From NCBI GenBank assembly GCA_030220185.1, contig JASPKZ010002337.1, positions 1,335,501 to 1,399,500 on the forward strand: DNA of 64,000 bases, read 5' to 3'. The notes beneath the pieces were generated by a model that did not search any database, had not been told where the DNA came from, and was given only the letters and a program-made list of their open reading frames with translations. The translations under genes and the position numbers were made by a program. This document shows, piece by piece, positions 31,378-42,989 of this stretch. The stretch comes from Diploptera punctata. Taxonomy: Eukaryota > Arthropoda > Insecta > Blattodea > Blaberidae. Position 1 is the first letter of the stretch; each line of letters starts with the position of its first letter.

Positions 31378-34300
31378 GACTATTTAACTCATGCCCCAAA
31401 TGGGAGTCAATGACCAATCACATTTCAATTAATTTTTATTTACAACCAATCACACTCTTTTTCACCTCTATTTATCAATTTAATTTAATCACTTTAAAAT
31501 CAAGCTCCTCCTTTTTAATATTATGAATAGGTCAGACCATTATTTTCCAGTGACTGACTCTCTAAGTAATACGTTGAATATAACAATTATATTAAGAAAT
31601 AAGAATTCTAGAATGCTTTTTTCTACCAGATTGTATATATAGTGCACGAATGTAACCAGATAGTGCTTGTGAGAGATAATATAAAAAAAAATTGTAGCAA
31701 TTGTTTATACCACAAAAAAACACTGTTTCCACTTTCTTAAACGTATTACTTCGCAGGAATTGATTTTCCAGAAAAAATGATATATTTACATCATAGGACA
31801 TTAGAAATTATTTAATAACCTATAATGTTGGTTCATTTTTTCTCCACTAGGATGCATTCATACAATATTGCTATGCTTTAGCAATAAATAATATGATCTG
31901 GTTGCAGTGATGAACACGTAAAACATAAACGTTTCTCATTTGTTTTCAAACATCGTCGTTTACATTAAATATATATATATTTTAAAATAACTGTATTTAA
32001 ATAATGATTTGTGAGTAAAGAGATTAACTTTATTCGTTAAATAGTCCTAACAAATGACACTCTTGAATTTCAAATTCTCTAGATAAATTAACTCCTCACA
32101 TCGTAAGTCGTGAATCTATCAATAATTTGGAAATCACTCGTGGCATTACTTATGACTATTTAACTCATGCCACAAATGCTAGTCAATGACCAATCACGTT
32201 TCAATGAATGTTGTTTTACAACCAATGACAGTCGTGTTTCACCTCGCTCTTTATCGATTTCTCTTTATCACCTCCTGATTTTGTGATAAAGAAAGCTCCC
32301 CCTTTTTAATGTTCTGAACATGTCAAAGCATTATTTTTCTCCAACAAATACATTGAATGTAGCAAATAATGAAAATATTCCTTGATTTTACTGAGTTGTT
32401 TACCAAAAAAATAAATGAATAACCCGTAACGTTGATTATGATATATAGTTTGATGTGTTTCATTATTTCTCCACTTGAGTGCACTCTAACAATATTGCGG
32501 TCTTATTTGGCAATAAATAATATGATCAAGCAGCAGTGAATGAACATAACCTCACTTCTTATTTGTTTTCAAACATCGCCGTTTACATTAAATATATAAA
32601 TATTTTAAAATAACTGTAGTTAAACAATGATTTGTGAGTAAACAGCTTAATTTTATTCGTTATATAATTCTAACAAATGACATTCTTGAATTTCAAATTC
32701 TCTAGATAAATTCACTCCTCACTTCGTGAGTCGTGAATTTATCGATAATTTGGAAATCACGTCTAGTATTTTCGTCACATTCTATATAACATTATGTCAT
32801 TTTGAGTTTCTCCGTGAGATTCTAAACACACTTAATGAAATCTTTTGTTTCAATACGACGATGTAATATATTCTTTAATACTTTCACGGTAAACAACAAA
32901 TCGGATAAAAAAGTCTTCGACCTTTTTTTAACCTTGAAGTAGGTATTCTCATACCTAACAGGATTCGCAATTCAAAGGACAAATTACTTTTAAAAAACGC
33001 TTTTGTTTGTAACTTGTCATCAATTAAAACCATCAAGATCATACTTCCCGGGTAATTATTTTATACGGCAAGGTAAACAGCTGATCAAATTCAAGGACAA
33101 AACTGTGATCTGAAAAACCGGTTTAATTTGATTCATTTTACTTCTTTCAATGGATTATGTAACTTACACTATGGCAATGGCATATACATTCAAGAATAAA
33201 ACTTTTTCACTTAAATATATTGAAATTTAATGGGTATGACGTCACTGTAGACTTCTAAATACGTAACACAGAAGTGAGCGTTCATTACACTCTACATATT
33301 TATCATAAGTAATGCCACGAGTTATTTCCAATTTATCTAGAGAATTTGGAAATCAAGAGTGGCATTTGTTAGGACTATTTAACGAATAAAATTAAGCTCT
33401 TTACTAAAAATAATTATTTGAATATAGTTACCGGTGTTTTAAAATATTGATATAGTTAATGTAAACGGCGATGTTTGAAAACAAATTAGAAATGTGAGGT
33501 TATGTATATTCACTGCAACTCGATCATATTACTTATTGCCAAATAGGATCGCAATATTGTAAGAATGCACTCTAGTGTAGAAATAATGAAACACATCAAA
33601 CTATTATAATCAACATTATAGGTTAATCATTTATATTTTGAATAAACAACTCAGTAAAATCACTGAATCTATTCATTATTTGCTGTATTCAATGTATTTG
33701 TTGGAGAAAAATAATGGTCTAACCTGTTCAGAATATTAAAAAAGGAGGAGCTTTCTTTATCACAAAAGCAGGAGCTAATAAAGAGGAACCAATGAAGAGC
33801 GAGGTGAAACACGACTGTCATTGATGTAAAACAGAATTCATTGAAACGTGATTGGTCATTGACTACCATTTACGACATGAGTTAAATAGTCACAAGTAAT
33901 GTCACGAGTGATCTCAAAATTATCGATTTATCTAGAGAATTTGGAAATGAAGAGTGGCATTTTTAGGACTATTTAACGAATAAAATTAAGCTGTTTACTC
34001 ATAAATCATTATTTAAATATAGTTATTTTAAATTATTTATATATTTAATGTAAACGGCGATGTTTGAAAACAGGTGAGAAACGTTTGATGTTTCATTTGG
34101 TCATCACTGCAACTAGATTATATTATTTATTGCCAAAGGATCGCAATATTGTAAGAATGCACCCTAGTGGGGAAAAAATGAAACACATCAAACTGTATAT
34201 TAATTAATTTCTGACGTCCTATGATGTGAATATGTCAATTATATTTCTCTGCAATGTTAATTCCTGGGAAATAATACGTTTAAGAAAGTAAAACAGTGTT

Positions 34301-34577
34301 TTTTTTTTGTGGTATAATCAATTGCTACGAAGTTTTTATATTATATCCCACAAGCACTGTCTGCTAACATTCGTGGACTATATGTACAATCTGGTAGCCA
34401 CATGCAGTCACTGCAAAATAATGCTACGACCTATTCAGAATGTTAAAAAGGAGGAGCTTCATTTTAATGTGATAACATTAAAGTGATAAAATCGAGGTGA
34501 AAAGACTGTGATTGGTTGTAAATGAAAAATCATTGAAACATGATTGGTCATTGACTCCCATTTGGGGCACGAGTTAT
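31378..34577. repeat. Mirror-symmetric array of four GACTATTTAAC-family repeats
   Basis: Copies: 31378-32149 (minus, long form), 32153-32760 (minus, short form), 33306-33892 (plus, short), 33892-34577 (plus, long). The long forms share an extra segment of about 190 bp (GACGTCCTATGATGTGAATA ... at 34211-34400, inverted at about 31600-31800). Order long-short / short-long makes an inverted repeat of about 3.2 kb around a 540-bp spacer. The minus copies keep a hairpin (32704-32742: GATAAATTCAC ... GTGAATTTATC) that the plus copies lack. Confidence 0.75.
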
Positions 34578-34584
34578 GTGGAAT

Positions 34585-34870
34585 ATTATTGATACTTAAT
34601 AATTTTCTTCTTGTTCTTCTGGCATGCAGCTCTTATAGATTAGCTAGTGCCTCCTTGAAGATGTCAGCCCAATCTTCTCTATTTTCTGTCTTCTTTCTCC
34701 TCCTTCTTATTCCCATCCTTCGCAGATTTTCCTCCAGACAGTCCAACCACCTCAATATCGGTCTTCCTCTGTATTTTGCCCTTCCTGGTTTTCTATCAAA
34801 AAATCTTTTAAATCGTTCTACAACCATCCATTCTGATCACATGTCCAGCCCATTCTATTCTTATAGCTTT
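34585..34870 (-). mobile_element. Non-LTR C-terminal fragment (RRxGIRRRRxKTENREDW family)
   Basis: Minus-strand frame 34827-34633: MVVERFKRFFDRKPGRAKYR, GRPILRWLDCLEENLRRMGI, RRRRKKTENREDWADIFKEA. It is the familiar LINE ORF2 C-terminal GRPxLRWxDxxxxDLRxxG block. Confidence 0.75.
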
Positions 34871-35092
34871 TATATAATTTTACGTAACTTAATTAATGTA
34901 TAATTTAATTGTATTATTGTCTATTGTTTTTTTATTTACTTTATATTATTACTGGACATTATTTTATTGATACGGACTGTCAACAATACGTTCGTCTTGC
35001 TGCTCGTGCGATCCATATTTGTAAATAATATTATATGCATCTTACCTTTAGTCTAATAAAGTCCTACTACTATTATCGCTACTACTAAAAAC

Positions 35093-35662
35093 AAACTCAT
35101 TAGCACTCTCGAAACCGTAGGTTCATGACTGTACGGAAATAAACTCTCCATACATCCCTATCCTGAGCTAAAGTTTTCGAATCATTCCCTGTATAATCTA
35201 CTTTCCTCAAAACAAGTTTAATGCTATTCTCCCATCTAAATATTGGTCTACTAACGGAGCATTTTACATCTGGTTTTCCTACAAGAATGTCCCATGCCTT
35301 TGTTTAATTCCCCATTCGTTCCACGAGTCCTCCCATCGCAATTACGAGACTTAAATGTTCTTATTATAGCTGGCATCCTATAAAGAACAAGTGATTTATT
35401 GTTATGTAGTATTTTCCATTTACCTGTCTGTTCATCTATCTTTAGTCCATAAGCTTTCCTAAGAACTTTATTCTCAAATACTCGTAATATTTTCTCCTTC
35501 CTTAAAGTAAGAGTCCATGTTTTGCATCCGTATAATCTGGAGAACTAGTTTTTTATTGATTCAATTTAAGGTTTTTCTTACAGAAGTTGGGTTGACTAAA
35601 GTCCCTTTAATGCATAGGCTAACAGAATTGAGTCTATGTTTAATTTCTTTCTGCATCTCATT
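35093..35662 (-). mobile_element. RTE-like LINE 3' fragment
   Basis: Minus strand: tail-side CTCATTAGCACTCTCGAAAC at 35098, the conserved TATCCTGAGCTAAAGTTTTC, and KRDEQT-region text at about 35425, running up to the ITNTNEMQKEI region at about 35650. Many substitutions, so an old copy. Confidence 0.75.
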
Positions 35663-35683
35663 CGTGTTTGTAATTATAAGAAA

Positions 35684-35905
35684 TCAGCGAAATCCGAACA
35701 ATAGGAGTGAACGTTTTCTTTAGTACGAAATTTAAAAATCGATCTAGCGGCCGGCATATTTGTTTTCTAGCAACGGAACTTGCATGTAACGTTGGAATAA
35801 AAAAATCAATATCCATTTCCCTAATTAACAAAAAAAGGATCATTATAATTTAGTAATTTTCGCAATGAAACTTAATATATACCGTACTATTTAATTCATA
35901 AACTA
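35684..35905 (+). mobile_element. Helitron-like tandem-repeat fragment
   Basis: TCAGCGAAATCCGAACAATA, AAAAATCGATCTAGCGG and AGCAACGGAACTTGCATGTA match the internal unit of the 12804 and 41818 elements. Confidence 0.5.
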
Positions 35906-35924
35906 TAGGTGTATTCCGCTTTTT

Positions 35925-36300
35925 CTTGATCCGTACAAGTTTTGGGCCTAGAGGCCTGTTACGATCTCACTGATGAATTTCGTATCCAGCGCTTCCTTGG
36001 ACGGCCCAGAGATCTCTTCTCTGTTGGACAATAACGTACCATGGCTTTGAGAACTCTATCTGAACTCATTGGTCGCAAATTACTCATCCAGTTGTTCTGA
36101 TATTCATGTATGTATTAAATGACTGGTTCTAAACGAGGTTCCTTCAAAATATTATAATTGTGTTTGTAATCCCGCTTGGTATATCCTGCTGTATATCTCA
36201 TGAATCTCATTTCACTACAAGTTATCCTGCTCTCTTCTCCTTTCCTCAAAGTCCATGCCTCACTGCCGTAGCAAAGTGCAGGTCTTGCTAAGGTTTTGTG
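35925..36300 (-). mobile_element. Non-LTR C-terminal fragment (YGSEAWTLRKGEESRI family)
   Basis: The minus strand reads VRLHKTLARPALCYGSEAWT, LRKGEESRITCSEMRFMRYT, AGYTKRDYKHN, then RYCPTEKRSLGRPRKRWIRN. Nearly continuous, with few stops. Confidence 0.8.
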
Positions 36301-36339
36301 TAACCGTACTTTGGTATATCTCTGGACTAGCGAAGCTAC

Positions 36340-37500
36340 AACAAAACAAGTATTTCAAAAATGTCATATTCAACACCTTACTATTTGCCGATAACCAACT
36401 AATTGTTTCAAATTCAGAAGACAATTTACAAATGGCAGTTTATATATTATATAATATATCAAGAGAATATAATTTGGAAATTTCCACGGGAAAACAAAAA
36501 TATTTGGCTTTGTTGGAACAGAACACATCAGAACAAAAATAATTATAAACAATACAACATTAGAACTAACTAACTCACTCATTGGCACTATTGAACCCGT
36601 AGGTTTATGGCCGCGCGGATATAAGCTCTCCATAAATCCCTATCCTGAGCTAATGTTTTCAAATTGGCATGGGTTCCCTGAAGTGGTCCCCGCCCGGAGA
36701 ACCGAATGGGCGACTAAAGTATTTGATCTCCAGAAAATTTTACCCCAGTGGAACTAATGTCCGCATTTCTTGACGGTTCTATTTTTACGATGAAAGATCG
36801 TCACTCTTTCGACCAAGGCACTTTTTTTCCTTGGCTTATCACCTTCGATCAGTCCGGCATGGGTAACCCTATCGGCAGCAATGCTACTACCGGCATAGCT
36901 CTCGGTATCATTTAAGCACGCAAGCCACTCCACCACGACAAAGGTAAAGATACCATGGAGGGATACAACATTCGAAAAAGTTCATGAATGCAAAAATTTA
37001 GGCTGTAATATGTCATACCTGGTTTCAAATGATTTAGAACACAAATTAACAACATTTCTTCAATTAATTGGCACAATCAAACGAACTATATTCAGAAAAG
37101 TGAGAAAAGAAAGTAGGCTATATTAAAATTATACAAATCGTTAGTACTACCTCATTTTATACGGTTCAGAAAACTGGGTTTTAACCACATCCCATAGGAG
37201 GAGAACTGAAGCTGCAGAGATGAAATTACTTACACCTCTTGCAGGATTATTTCTTCTTGACCATAAAACAAACGGTATATTATATATTATTGACGAAAAT
37301 CGATCAAACTGGCATTTCCATTTACAACGGAAGCAACCATCAAGAATTCCATTACAGTCATATAGATATTGACCACAGGGTAAACGAAGAATTGGAAGAC
37401 CAAGGATGCGATGGAGAGAACAGCTATAAATTCTGGAGACGGAAGGGATCAAGTAGTCCAATCCTTGAAACTCGTGATAATGATCATGACCAGTGAAGGT
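36340..37500 (+). mobile_element. Non-LTR RT fragment (LEIST family) with nested insertions
   Basis: 36340-36542 codes FNTLLFADNQLIVSNSEDNL, then YNLEISTGKQKYLAL, containing the RT catalytic LFADN (from FADD). After an insertion of about 400 bp it resumes at 36955 (ATGGAGGGATACAACATTCG...) and runs through SLVLPHFIRF, EEN-like and EMKLL-like parts to a TTG*TKNWKTKDAMERTA-type end near 37440. Multiple stops. Confidence 0.7.
36560..36955 (-). mobile_element. Nested insertions: RTE-like tail plus unclassified repeat
   Basis: 36560-36662 is the minus-strand 3' end of the RTE-like LINE (TAACTCACTCATTGGCACTA, TAGGTTTATGGCCGCGCGGA). 36663-36955 is GC-richer (CCCGGAGAACCGAATGGGCG, CATGGGTAACCCTATCGGCA, AAGCCACTCCACCACGACAA); its minus strand starts GTCGTGGTGGAGTGGCTTGC, possibly a tRNA-like SINE head. 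Confidence 0.6.
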
Positions 37501-37720
37501 TTCAGTACTAAATTTATTATTCCATTGGCTTTAATAAAATTAATAATTTTATTCCGCAAACTAGCAAATTCGGACAACAAATTTAACTTACTGAGAAATT
37601 TGTTTTCTTTACAAGTTTCTTTGTGACGAAGCATTTACAGTACTTAGAAAATTGTAGAATTATGTAACTTGATGATGTTTGTCTTCGAAATAGTATCTTC
37701 GGTTCTGTTCATGCATATTA

Positions 37721-38267
37721 CACTGGTCAACATGATTTTGTCTCATGAGTACCAATAGTTGTATTTAATACAGTTTTTTTTATCGTGTTTTCAAATATGT
37801 ATTCGGAATTTCTCCATCGCCTACAGTTTTTTTATTTAAATTTCAATAAATGGATTTAAATAATTATTTTTTTAATAAACGTTTTTTTCCTCCATTTGTC
37901 CATTGGAAAATCAAACCAAATGAGCTAACTCAAGTGGTTTCAGCTATGGAAAAGAGATATCAAGGCAAATGGAATCCTAATGTGCTGGCCGATTGTTGTT
38001 GGACCATCAAGAGGGATGCTCCATAGGAGAAATATAGCAGAAAATCGTTATTTCTTACTTTCTAGGTAAGTCCGAATGTTCGAATATTCTGTAGTTACGA
38101 ACGTAGAAAATATTGAAGTGTTTGAAATTATAAATTCCTGTCTCTCGGAAACCTTGCATGATGGAGAAAAACCGATATCATACATGAATTCAGGAGAAAA
38201 AATACTATCAGAATCACATATTTTTCTTCCTGAGGCAAAAAACAAGTTTCCTTTTTGTTGCTCAAAG
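37721..38267 (+). mobile_element. CACTG-ended element, copy 3
   Basis: Left end CACTGGTCAACA; right end TGTTGCTCAAAG (mutated). Inner readings AMEKRYQGKWNPNVLADCCW and ENIEVFEIINSCLSETLHDG match copies 1 and 2. Confidence 0.7.
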
Positions 38268-38394
38268 TTATTAAAGTGTTTAGCTATTAGATAGGCTCAG
38301 GAAAAAATACTTTAAAAATGCATTATGAAAAACTATCGAGGTAACTATGTGAAAGTTATTATTTTATTTAACAAGTTTTAAATGTATACAATCA

Positions 38395-38640
38395 TCTTCC
38401 TATGTCCAATATTAAGTTTTGTGCCTCTTCCTCCATTCATCTTTATCCTTCCAGTCACCATCCTACAGTTCCCTACCCTACATGAAATTCATAATCTTCT
38501 CTATCCATGTAATCTTAGGTCTCCCTATTATTTTCCTCCGATTTGGAATCCACTCCAAACTCCTAATTGGCAATCTATCTTCATTCCCCTTTTCACGTGT
38601 CCAAAACATTGTAATTGTTTTTTAATGCTCCAGCATGTCC
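38395..38640 (-). mobile_element. Non-LTR C-terminal fragment (FGHVKRG-like)
   Basis: The minus strand reads KKQLQCFGHVKRGMKIDCQL, or in the other frame LEWIPNRRKIIGRPKITWIE + KIMNFM, again a LINE ORF2 end (HVxRxxxxRLPxxxLEWxPxxRRxxGRPxxxW). Confidence 0.65.
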
Positions 38641-38999
38641 TTTTTTTTTGGACATTTCTGGTGTTCTCTCCTGGCGTAGACGTAATTGTAACCCACTTCT
38701 GAGTTTGGGGCGCCTGGAAGGTGGGGTTACGTTGCCCCGATGATATGATGGGTGATGATGATAGTGGTGTACCAGGAAAGTCCTTAATCATAAGCTTAAA
38801 CAAAGATGAATATGAATGATGATGATTGCGATGGCCATATGATGTTCGGGGACCGTTTCGGCCTTAACGTTTCCTGACATTTGTCTTAAAGGTCAGGAAA
38901 AACCCCGATGAAAATCTCACCCAGGAAACTGTCTCGGGATCGAATCCGGGCCCGCTGCGTGACTAGTCAGCACGCTACCTTGAGACCACAGCGGTGGAC
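38640..38999 (-). mobile_element. SINE family C with A-type body
   Basis: Head ends in GTCCACC at 38999 with CACAGCGGTGGAC intact. The T arm is damaged (GTCTCGGGATCGAATCCGGG). A-type body GGGGCGCCTGGAAGGTGGGG and CGATGATATGATGGGTGATG. Confidence 0.8.
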
Positions 39000-39104
39000 T
39001 ACAGTATGCCAATTTGTTATTCATACACTTAGATTTTATATTTGAAATAGCACAATTTTAATTCTCAGAATATTGCAATTATATTTTGCCATTAACTAAA
39101 CATT

Positions 39105-39290
39105 TTTAGGTACACTTCTCATCATCATCATCATCTTCAAGGTATGGGCTGTTGGCCCGTTCCTCTCCCCGGCGCACTACATGCCGCAGGCGCAGGTCGT
39201 CCTCCCAACGACGTTTTGGTCTTCCTACAGTTCTTCGGCCTAGAGGCCTATAATGAAGCAGCTGTTTTGATAAACGATTATTTGACATTC
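39105..39290 (-). mobile_element. Non-LTR C-terminal fragment (GRRTVGRPKRRWEDDLR family)
   Basis: Minus frame 39288-39106: MSNNRLSKQLLHYRPLGRRT, VGRPKRRWEDDLRLRHVVRR. Ends in an Asp run from (GAT)n. LINE ORF2 terminus. Confidence 0.7.
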
Positions 39291-39458
39291 TTTGCTATAT
39301 GTTCAAACCAATTACGTTTATTTGTGTGTATTCTCTCGTTTATATTATAGATTTGTAGTTCATGGGTACACTTCTTTACATAATATATACAAATCAATAA
39401 ATTCTATAAATATTTAACGTATAATATATTTAAAAAACTTTAAAAGTTGTAAATTTTA

Positions 39459-40681
39459 TAGTCACTTTTCTATTCATACAGTAAGAATGGGGGGAAAAAT
39501 GAAGAAAAAATGAACTGTCCTTAATACTTTGTAGGGTAATCTTTAGCTTTAATAACAGCTTGACATCTACGCTGCATGGATCTAACAAGCCTATCACATA
39601 TCTGAGGACTGATTTTGCACCATTCTTCAGTAACCACCTTCTTCAATTATTTTTTGGAAGAAGGATTTCTGCTGTGGACCCTAGGTTTAAAAACGCCCAT
39701 AAATGTTCTATAGGGTTTAAGTCAGCAGATTGAGGAGGAGTTTTCAATTGCTTTGGCACGTTCCACATCAACCAAATCTTATTTAAGAACGCCGTATGTT
39801 TGGGGTCGTTATCTTCTTGGAACATGTACGTAGGGAGCATATCCAATTTTGCTGCACGAAGAATGTCGTTATACACAAATTTGTCCATAACATTGTCAAT
39901 GAACTGTATATTGCCAACCCCTTTTGCCGATATACACCCCCACAAGACCCACCCCCATGTTTTACTGTAGGCGTTGTATTGGTCACATCATTATCCGCAT
40001 TGGCTTTTCTCCAGACTCTATGAACGCCATCTGAACCGAACAGGTTGATTTTAGTCTCATCAGACCAGAAAACATTATTCCAAAATGCCTGCCCCTTATA
40101 TACACGTTCTTTTGAAAACTGTAGTCTTACAACACGGTTCTTCTTACTTACATACGGCCTTTTTCTAGTCATTCTTCCATGATAGCCATTTCTGCGTAAC
40201 ACCTTCCGAACTGTCTCAGTACATACCTTTTTACTAGTAGAAACTTCTAGGGTAGACCGCAATTTTGGAGCACTAATTCTGGGGTTGAATTTCACTTGTC
40301 TCACAATGGTTTTCTCCTCCTTTTCACTTAACTTCTTTTGTTTAGATTTTCTCGGAACATTCTCTACTGAACCTTTATACTTGAATTTACGCGTATTTAG
40401 TATATACTGTACTGTTGCATGACATTTGCCTATCAGTCGCCCTATTTTTCTCAAAGAATATCCCTTAAGTGCAAGATTTACAATTGTATCCTTGAGATCA
40501 GAACTTAGTTCTTTAAATTTACCAATTTTGAAGGCGACTGACTGTCGGTGTACACAAACAGCACAGTAGGCAGATATAAACAAATGCACAACTTAGAGTA
40601 TTCATGTTGCATTAATGTTTAAGCAAGTTAGACAATCAAATACACTGCAGCGTTTTCTTTAGTGTATGAATAGCAAATTGG
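39459..40681 (-). mobile_element. Tc1-like (DD34E) transposon with broken transposase
   Basis: The transposase reads 40589 to about 39600 on the minus strand in two frames. The first (40589-39945 region) has paired HTH parts (LKDTIVNLALKGYSLRKIGR, LRSTLEVSTSKKVCTETVRK) and the first catalytic Asp in FWSDETKINLFG, up to KHGGGS. A net frameshift near 39945 then moves it to WGCISAKGVGNIQFID, the second Asp in FQEDNDPKHTAF, and the Glu in SADLNPIEHLW, exactly 34 residues on (DD34E). A further shift follows EHLWAFLNLG. Inverted CTATTCATACA (39470-39480, 40663-40673) marks the ends. It lies antisense in intron 2. All catalytic residues are present but the ORF is not continuous. Confidence 0.9.
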
Positions 40682-40977
40682 CTTGTATTTGGGTGTAATA
40701 AAGATGACTTATTTTGATAGAATTAGTTTATTTTAAAATTAAGTTTTGAACTACATATTTAGATATAACTTAGTGTTTCCTTCAAACCACAATAAATATT
40801 TTTTCTTTACTTTTAAAAACTTTCTGAAAATTGGATTTTTATTAATAAAAATGCCTATGTATAAATACCAAATTGACATACTATATATTGTAATTGTTAA
40901 TTATCACAAATCGTATGATTGTTTCGTTAAAGTTAATTTAAAAAGTTCATTGTAAACATTAAAAATATAAAATTGGC

Positions 40978-41162
40978 ACCTGAGATCTCAGTCATCTTCA
41001 ATAATTAAACATTGTCAAATATGCAGGAGGCCTTTCGAAACATGTTTCATCTTCTGTTTCTGGAATGGTACTAGAAACAGAAGATGAAACATATGTTTCG
41101 AAAGGCCTTCTGCATATTTGATAACATTTAATTGTTGGAGATGACTGAGATTTCAGATATGA
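40978..41162. repeat. Near-perfect palindrome, ~85-bp arms
   Basis: Left: CTGAGATCTCAGTCATCTTC, AATATGCAGGAGGCCTTTCG, AAACATGTTTCATCTTCTGT. Right: ACAGAAGATGAAACATATGT, TTCGAAAGGCCTTCTGCATA, GATGACTGAGATTTCAG, with a 7-nt loop AATGGTA. It ends 90 bp upstream of coding exon 3. Could be a hairpin-forming foldback. Confidence 0.85.
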
Positions 41163-41251
41163 AGTTTATATTTTTACTTTTATAAAGTCAGGAAGCTGCT
41201 AACATGTTAAAATTATAAAAAAAAAGTTTTATTTTGAATTTGTATTTTTAG

Positions 41252-41366
41252 CGTATATATTGGCTGATGAAGGTTACGACGTTTGGATGGGAAACTCCAG
41301 AGGGAACACGTACTCCAGGAAACATAAAACGATGTCCAGTTCCAATGACCTATTTTGGAATTTCAG
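41252..41366 (+). CDS. Lipase 3-like gene, coding exon 3 (GNSRGN block)
   Basis: Residues 98-135 plus two bases. Acceptor TTTGTATTTTTAG, donor AG|GTAACTG; enters in phase 1 and leaves in phase 2. [20 protein letters not shown] then [18 protein letters not shown] is the conserved block following the oxyanion motif in acid lipases (family consensus GYDVWLGNxRGNTYSRxH). The junction Ser codon AG|T completes NFSFHEFG in exon 4. No disruption. Confidence 0.95.
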
Positions 41367-41817
41367 GTAACTGACAGATTCTCTTGTAATTTGTGCTAAT
41401 TATACTTCTTCCTAGAGTTGTAATGTAATCTTTAAGCGTGTAAGAAAATGTTGTATTATCGCCTGACTATGATGGTTGTCCGTTTATATAAAAGAGGGTG
41501 CCGCAACAATGCTTGACAATGATTAACATTCATGTTGCGGTAGTCGGCATCTTTGTATTTAATAATATATAACGGCTGCAGGGAAACAAAGCGAACCGCT
41601 CAAAAATCAATTAATAAATAAGAGATTAAAAGGAAAGTTTTAAATTAAATTATTTTCCCATAAAACTAGATATCCTATTTGCCGATTAACATGTCACTAC
41701 TAGAAAGCAATAATATTTTCAGGCTTCATAGTGAGGCTATAATACGCTATCTTACGCTTGAAATAATGAAAAATAAAATAATAATATATATTATCCGGCA
41801 TATGTCTTTATAAGTTA

Positions 41818-42985
41818 CAAGCGGACCCGGCAGACGTTGTCTTGTCCGAACGTTCCATTCTCGTGTCATGGCCGGACGATAAAAATATAAGTTATTTTTT
41901 TACCATGAAATTCATTAAATAATAAGTTCTCAAGAAAACTCCTCACTATCATCTGTTGTGGCTCAAGAACCGTGCATTATGACGTCATATTGTTTTTGAG
42001 AGGAACATGTCGGTAATGCAGATGACTAGACATCTGACATTTAAAAAATCCTATTACCCGATTACAGCGGCACCTACCGGGTCCAATTTTGAATCTAAAC
42101 AATCCAGGGACCCACTCAAACAAACACGCACAATTTCATTAAAGTGGACCCAGACTTTTAGACAGTTTTAATTTCGGATTTCTAGTTAACTTCCACTTCT
42201 AATTGTCTGAATTCGCTAATTTTTTGATAATGTCTACCTCAGTTTATTTTAATACGATATACTTAAGTTTTGTTGTGACCGCTAGAGCTATTTTTAAATT
42301 ATCACTTCATGTGAAATCCTTCAGCTAATGGTTTTAGGGGGTCCAATTGTGAATCTAAAAAATCCAGAGACCGACACAAACGACCAAAATATTCATCAAA
42401 GTCGGTGTAGTCATTTAGGTAGTTTTTAATTTCGGATTTCAAGTAAACTTCCACTTCTATTTGTAGGATTTCGCTATTTTTGTGACAATCCCTACCTCGG
42501 TTTATTTCAATAGGATACACTGCGTTTCGTTGTGACCGCTAGTACGATTTTTAAATTTTCACTTCAGGAAAAATCCTACACCTAATGGTTCTAGAGGGTC
42601 CAATTGTGAACCTAAGCCATCCACACACACACACACACACAAAATGTCATTAAAATCGGTCCAGTCGTTTAGGTAGTTTTCAATTTCAGATTTCAAGTAA
42701 AACATCCATCATTTCTAATTGTCTGATTTCGCTCAGCTTTGGATAATATCTACCTGAGTTTATTATAATATGATATGCCGAGTTTTGTTGTGAAACATCG
42801 AAAATTGTGATCGCTAGAGCGATTTTTTAATTTTCGTTTCAGAAGAACTATAATTAATGATTTTAGAACATAACAGAAAACGGCTAGATACTCGCCGCAT
42901 CTGAAAGTCTGTATATACAAATTTCAACGAAGATCGGTTGAATGGTTAGAAGTCTATAAAGGATAGACAGACACACTTCATTCAT
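41818..42985 (-). mobile_element. Helitron-like element with four tandem ~230-bp units
   Basis: The minus-strand end has CGGACAAGACAACGTCTGCC + GGGTCCG followed by CTTG|T, like the CTAG|T end at 13490 but degenerate. Four successive units carry CTAGCGGTCACAACGAAAC-like, ATTAGAAGTGGAAGTT-like, GACCGATTTTGATG-like and AGATTCACAATTGGACCC-like blocks. A (CA)n tract sits at 42622-42641 in one unit. No Rep/helicase ORF. Lies in intron 3. Confidence 0.55.
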
Positions 42986-42989
42986 TTGC

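Noticed and set aside
31378..34577. CRISPR-like or satellite array
   Set aside because: Only four units, of 600-770 bp, in both orientations and diverged, in a eukaryotic genome; not short direct repeats with spacers.
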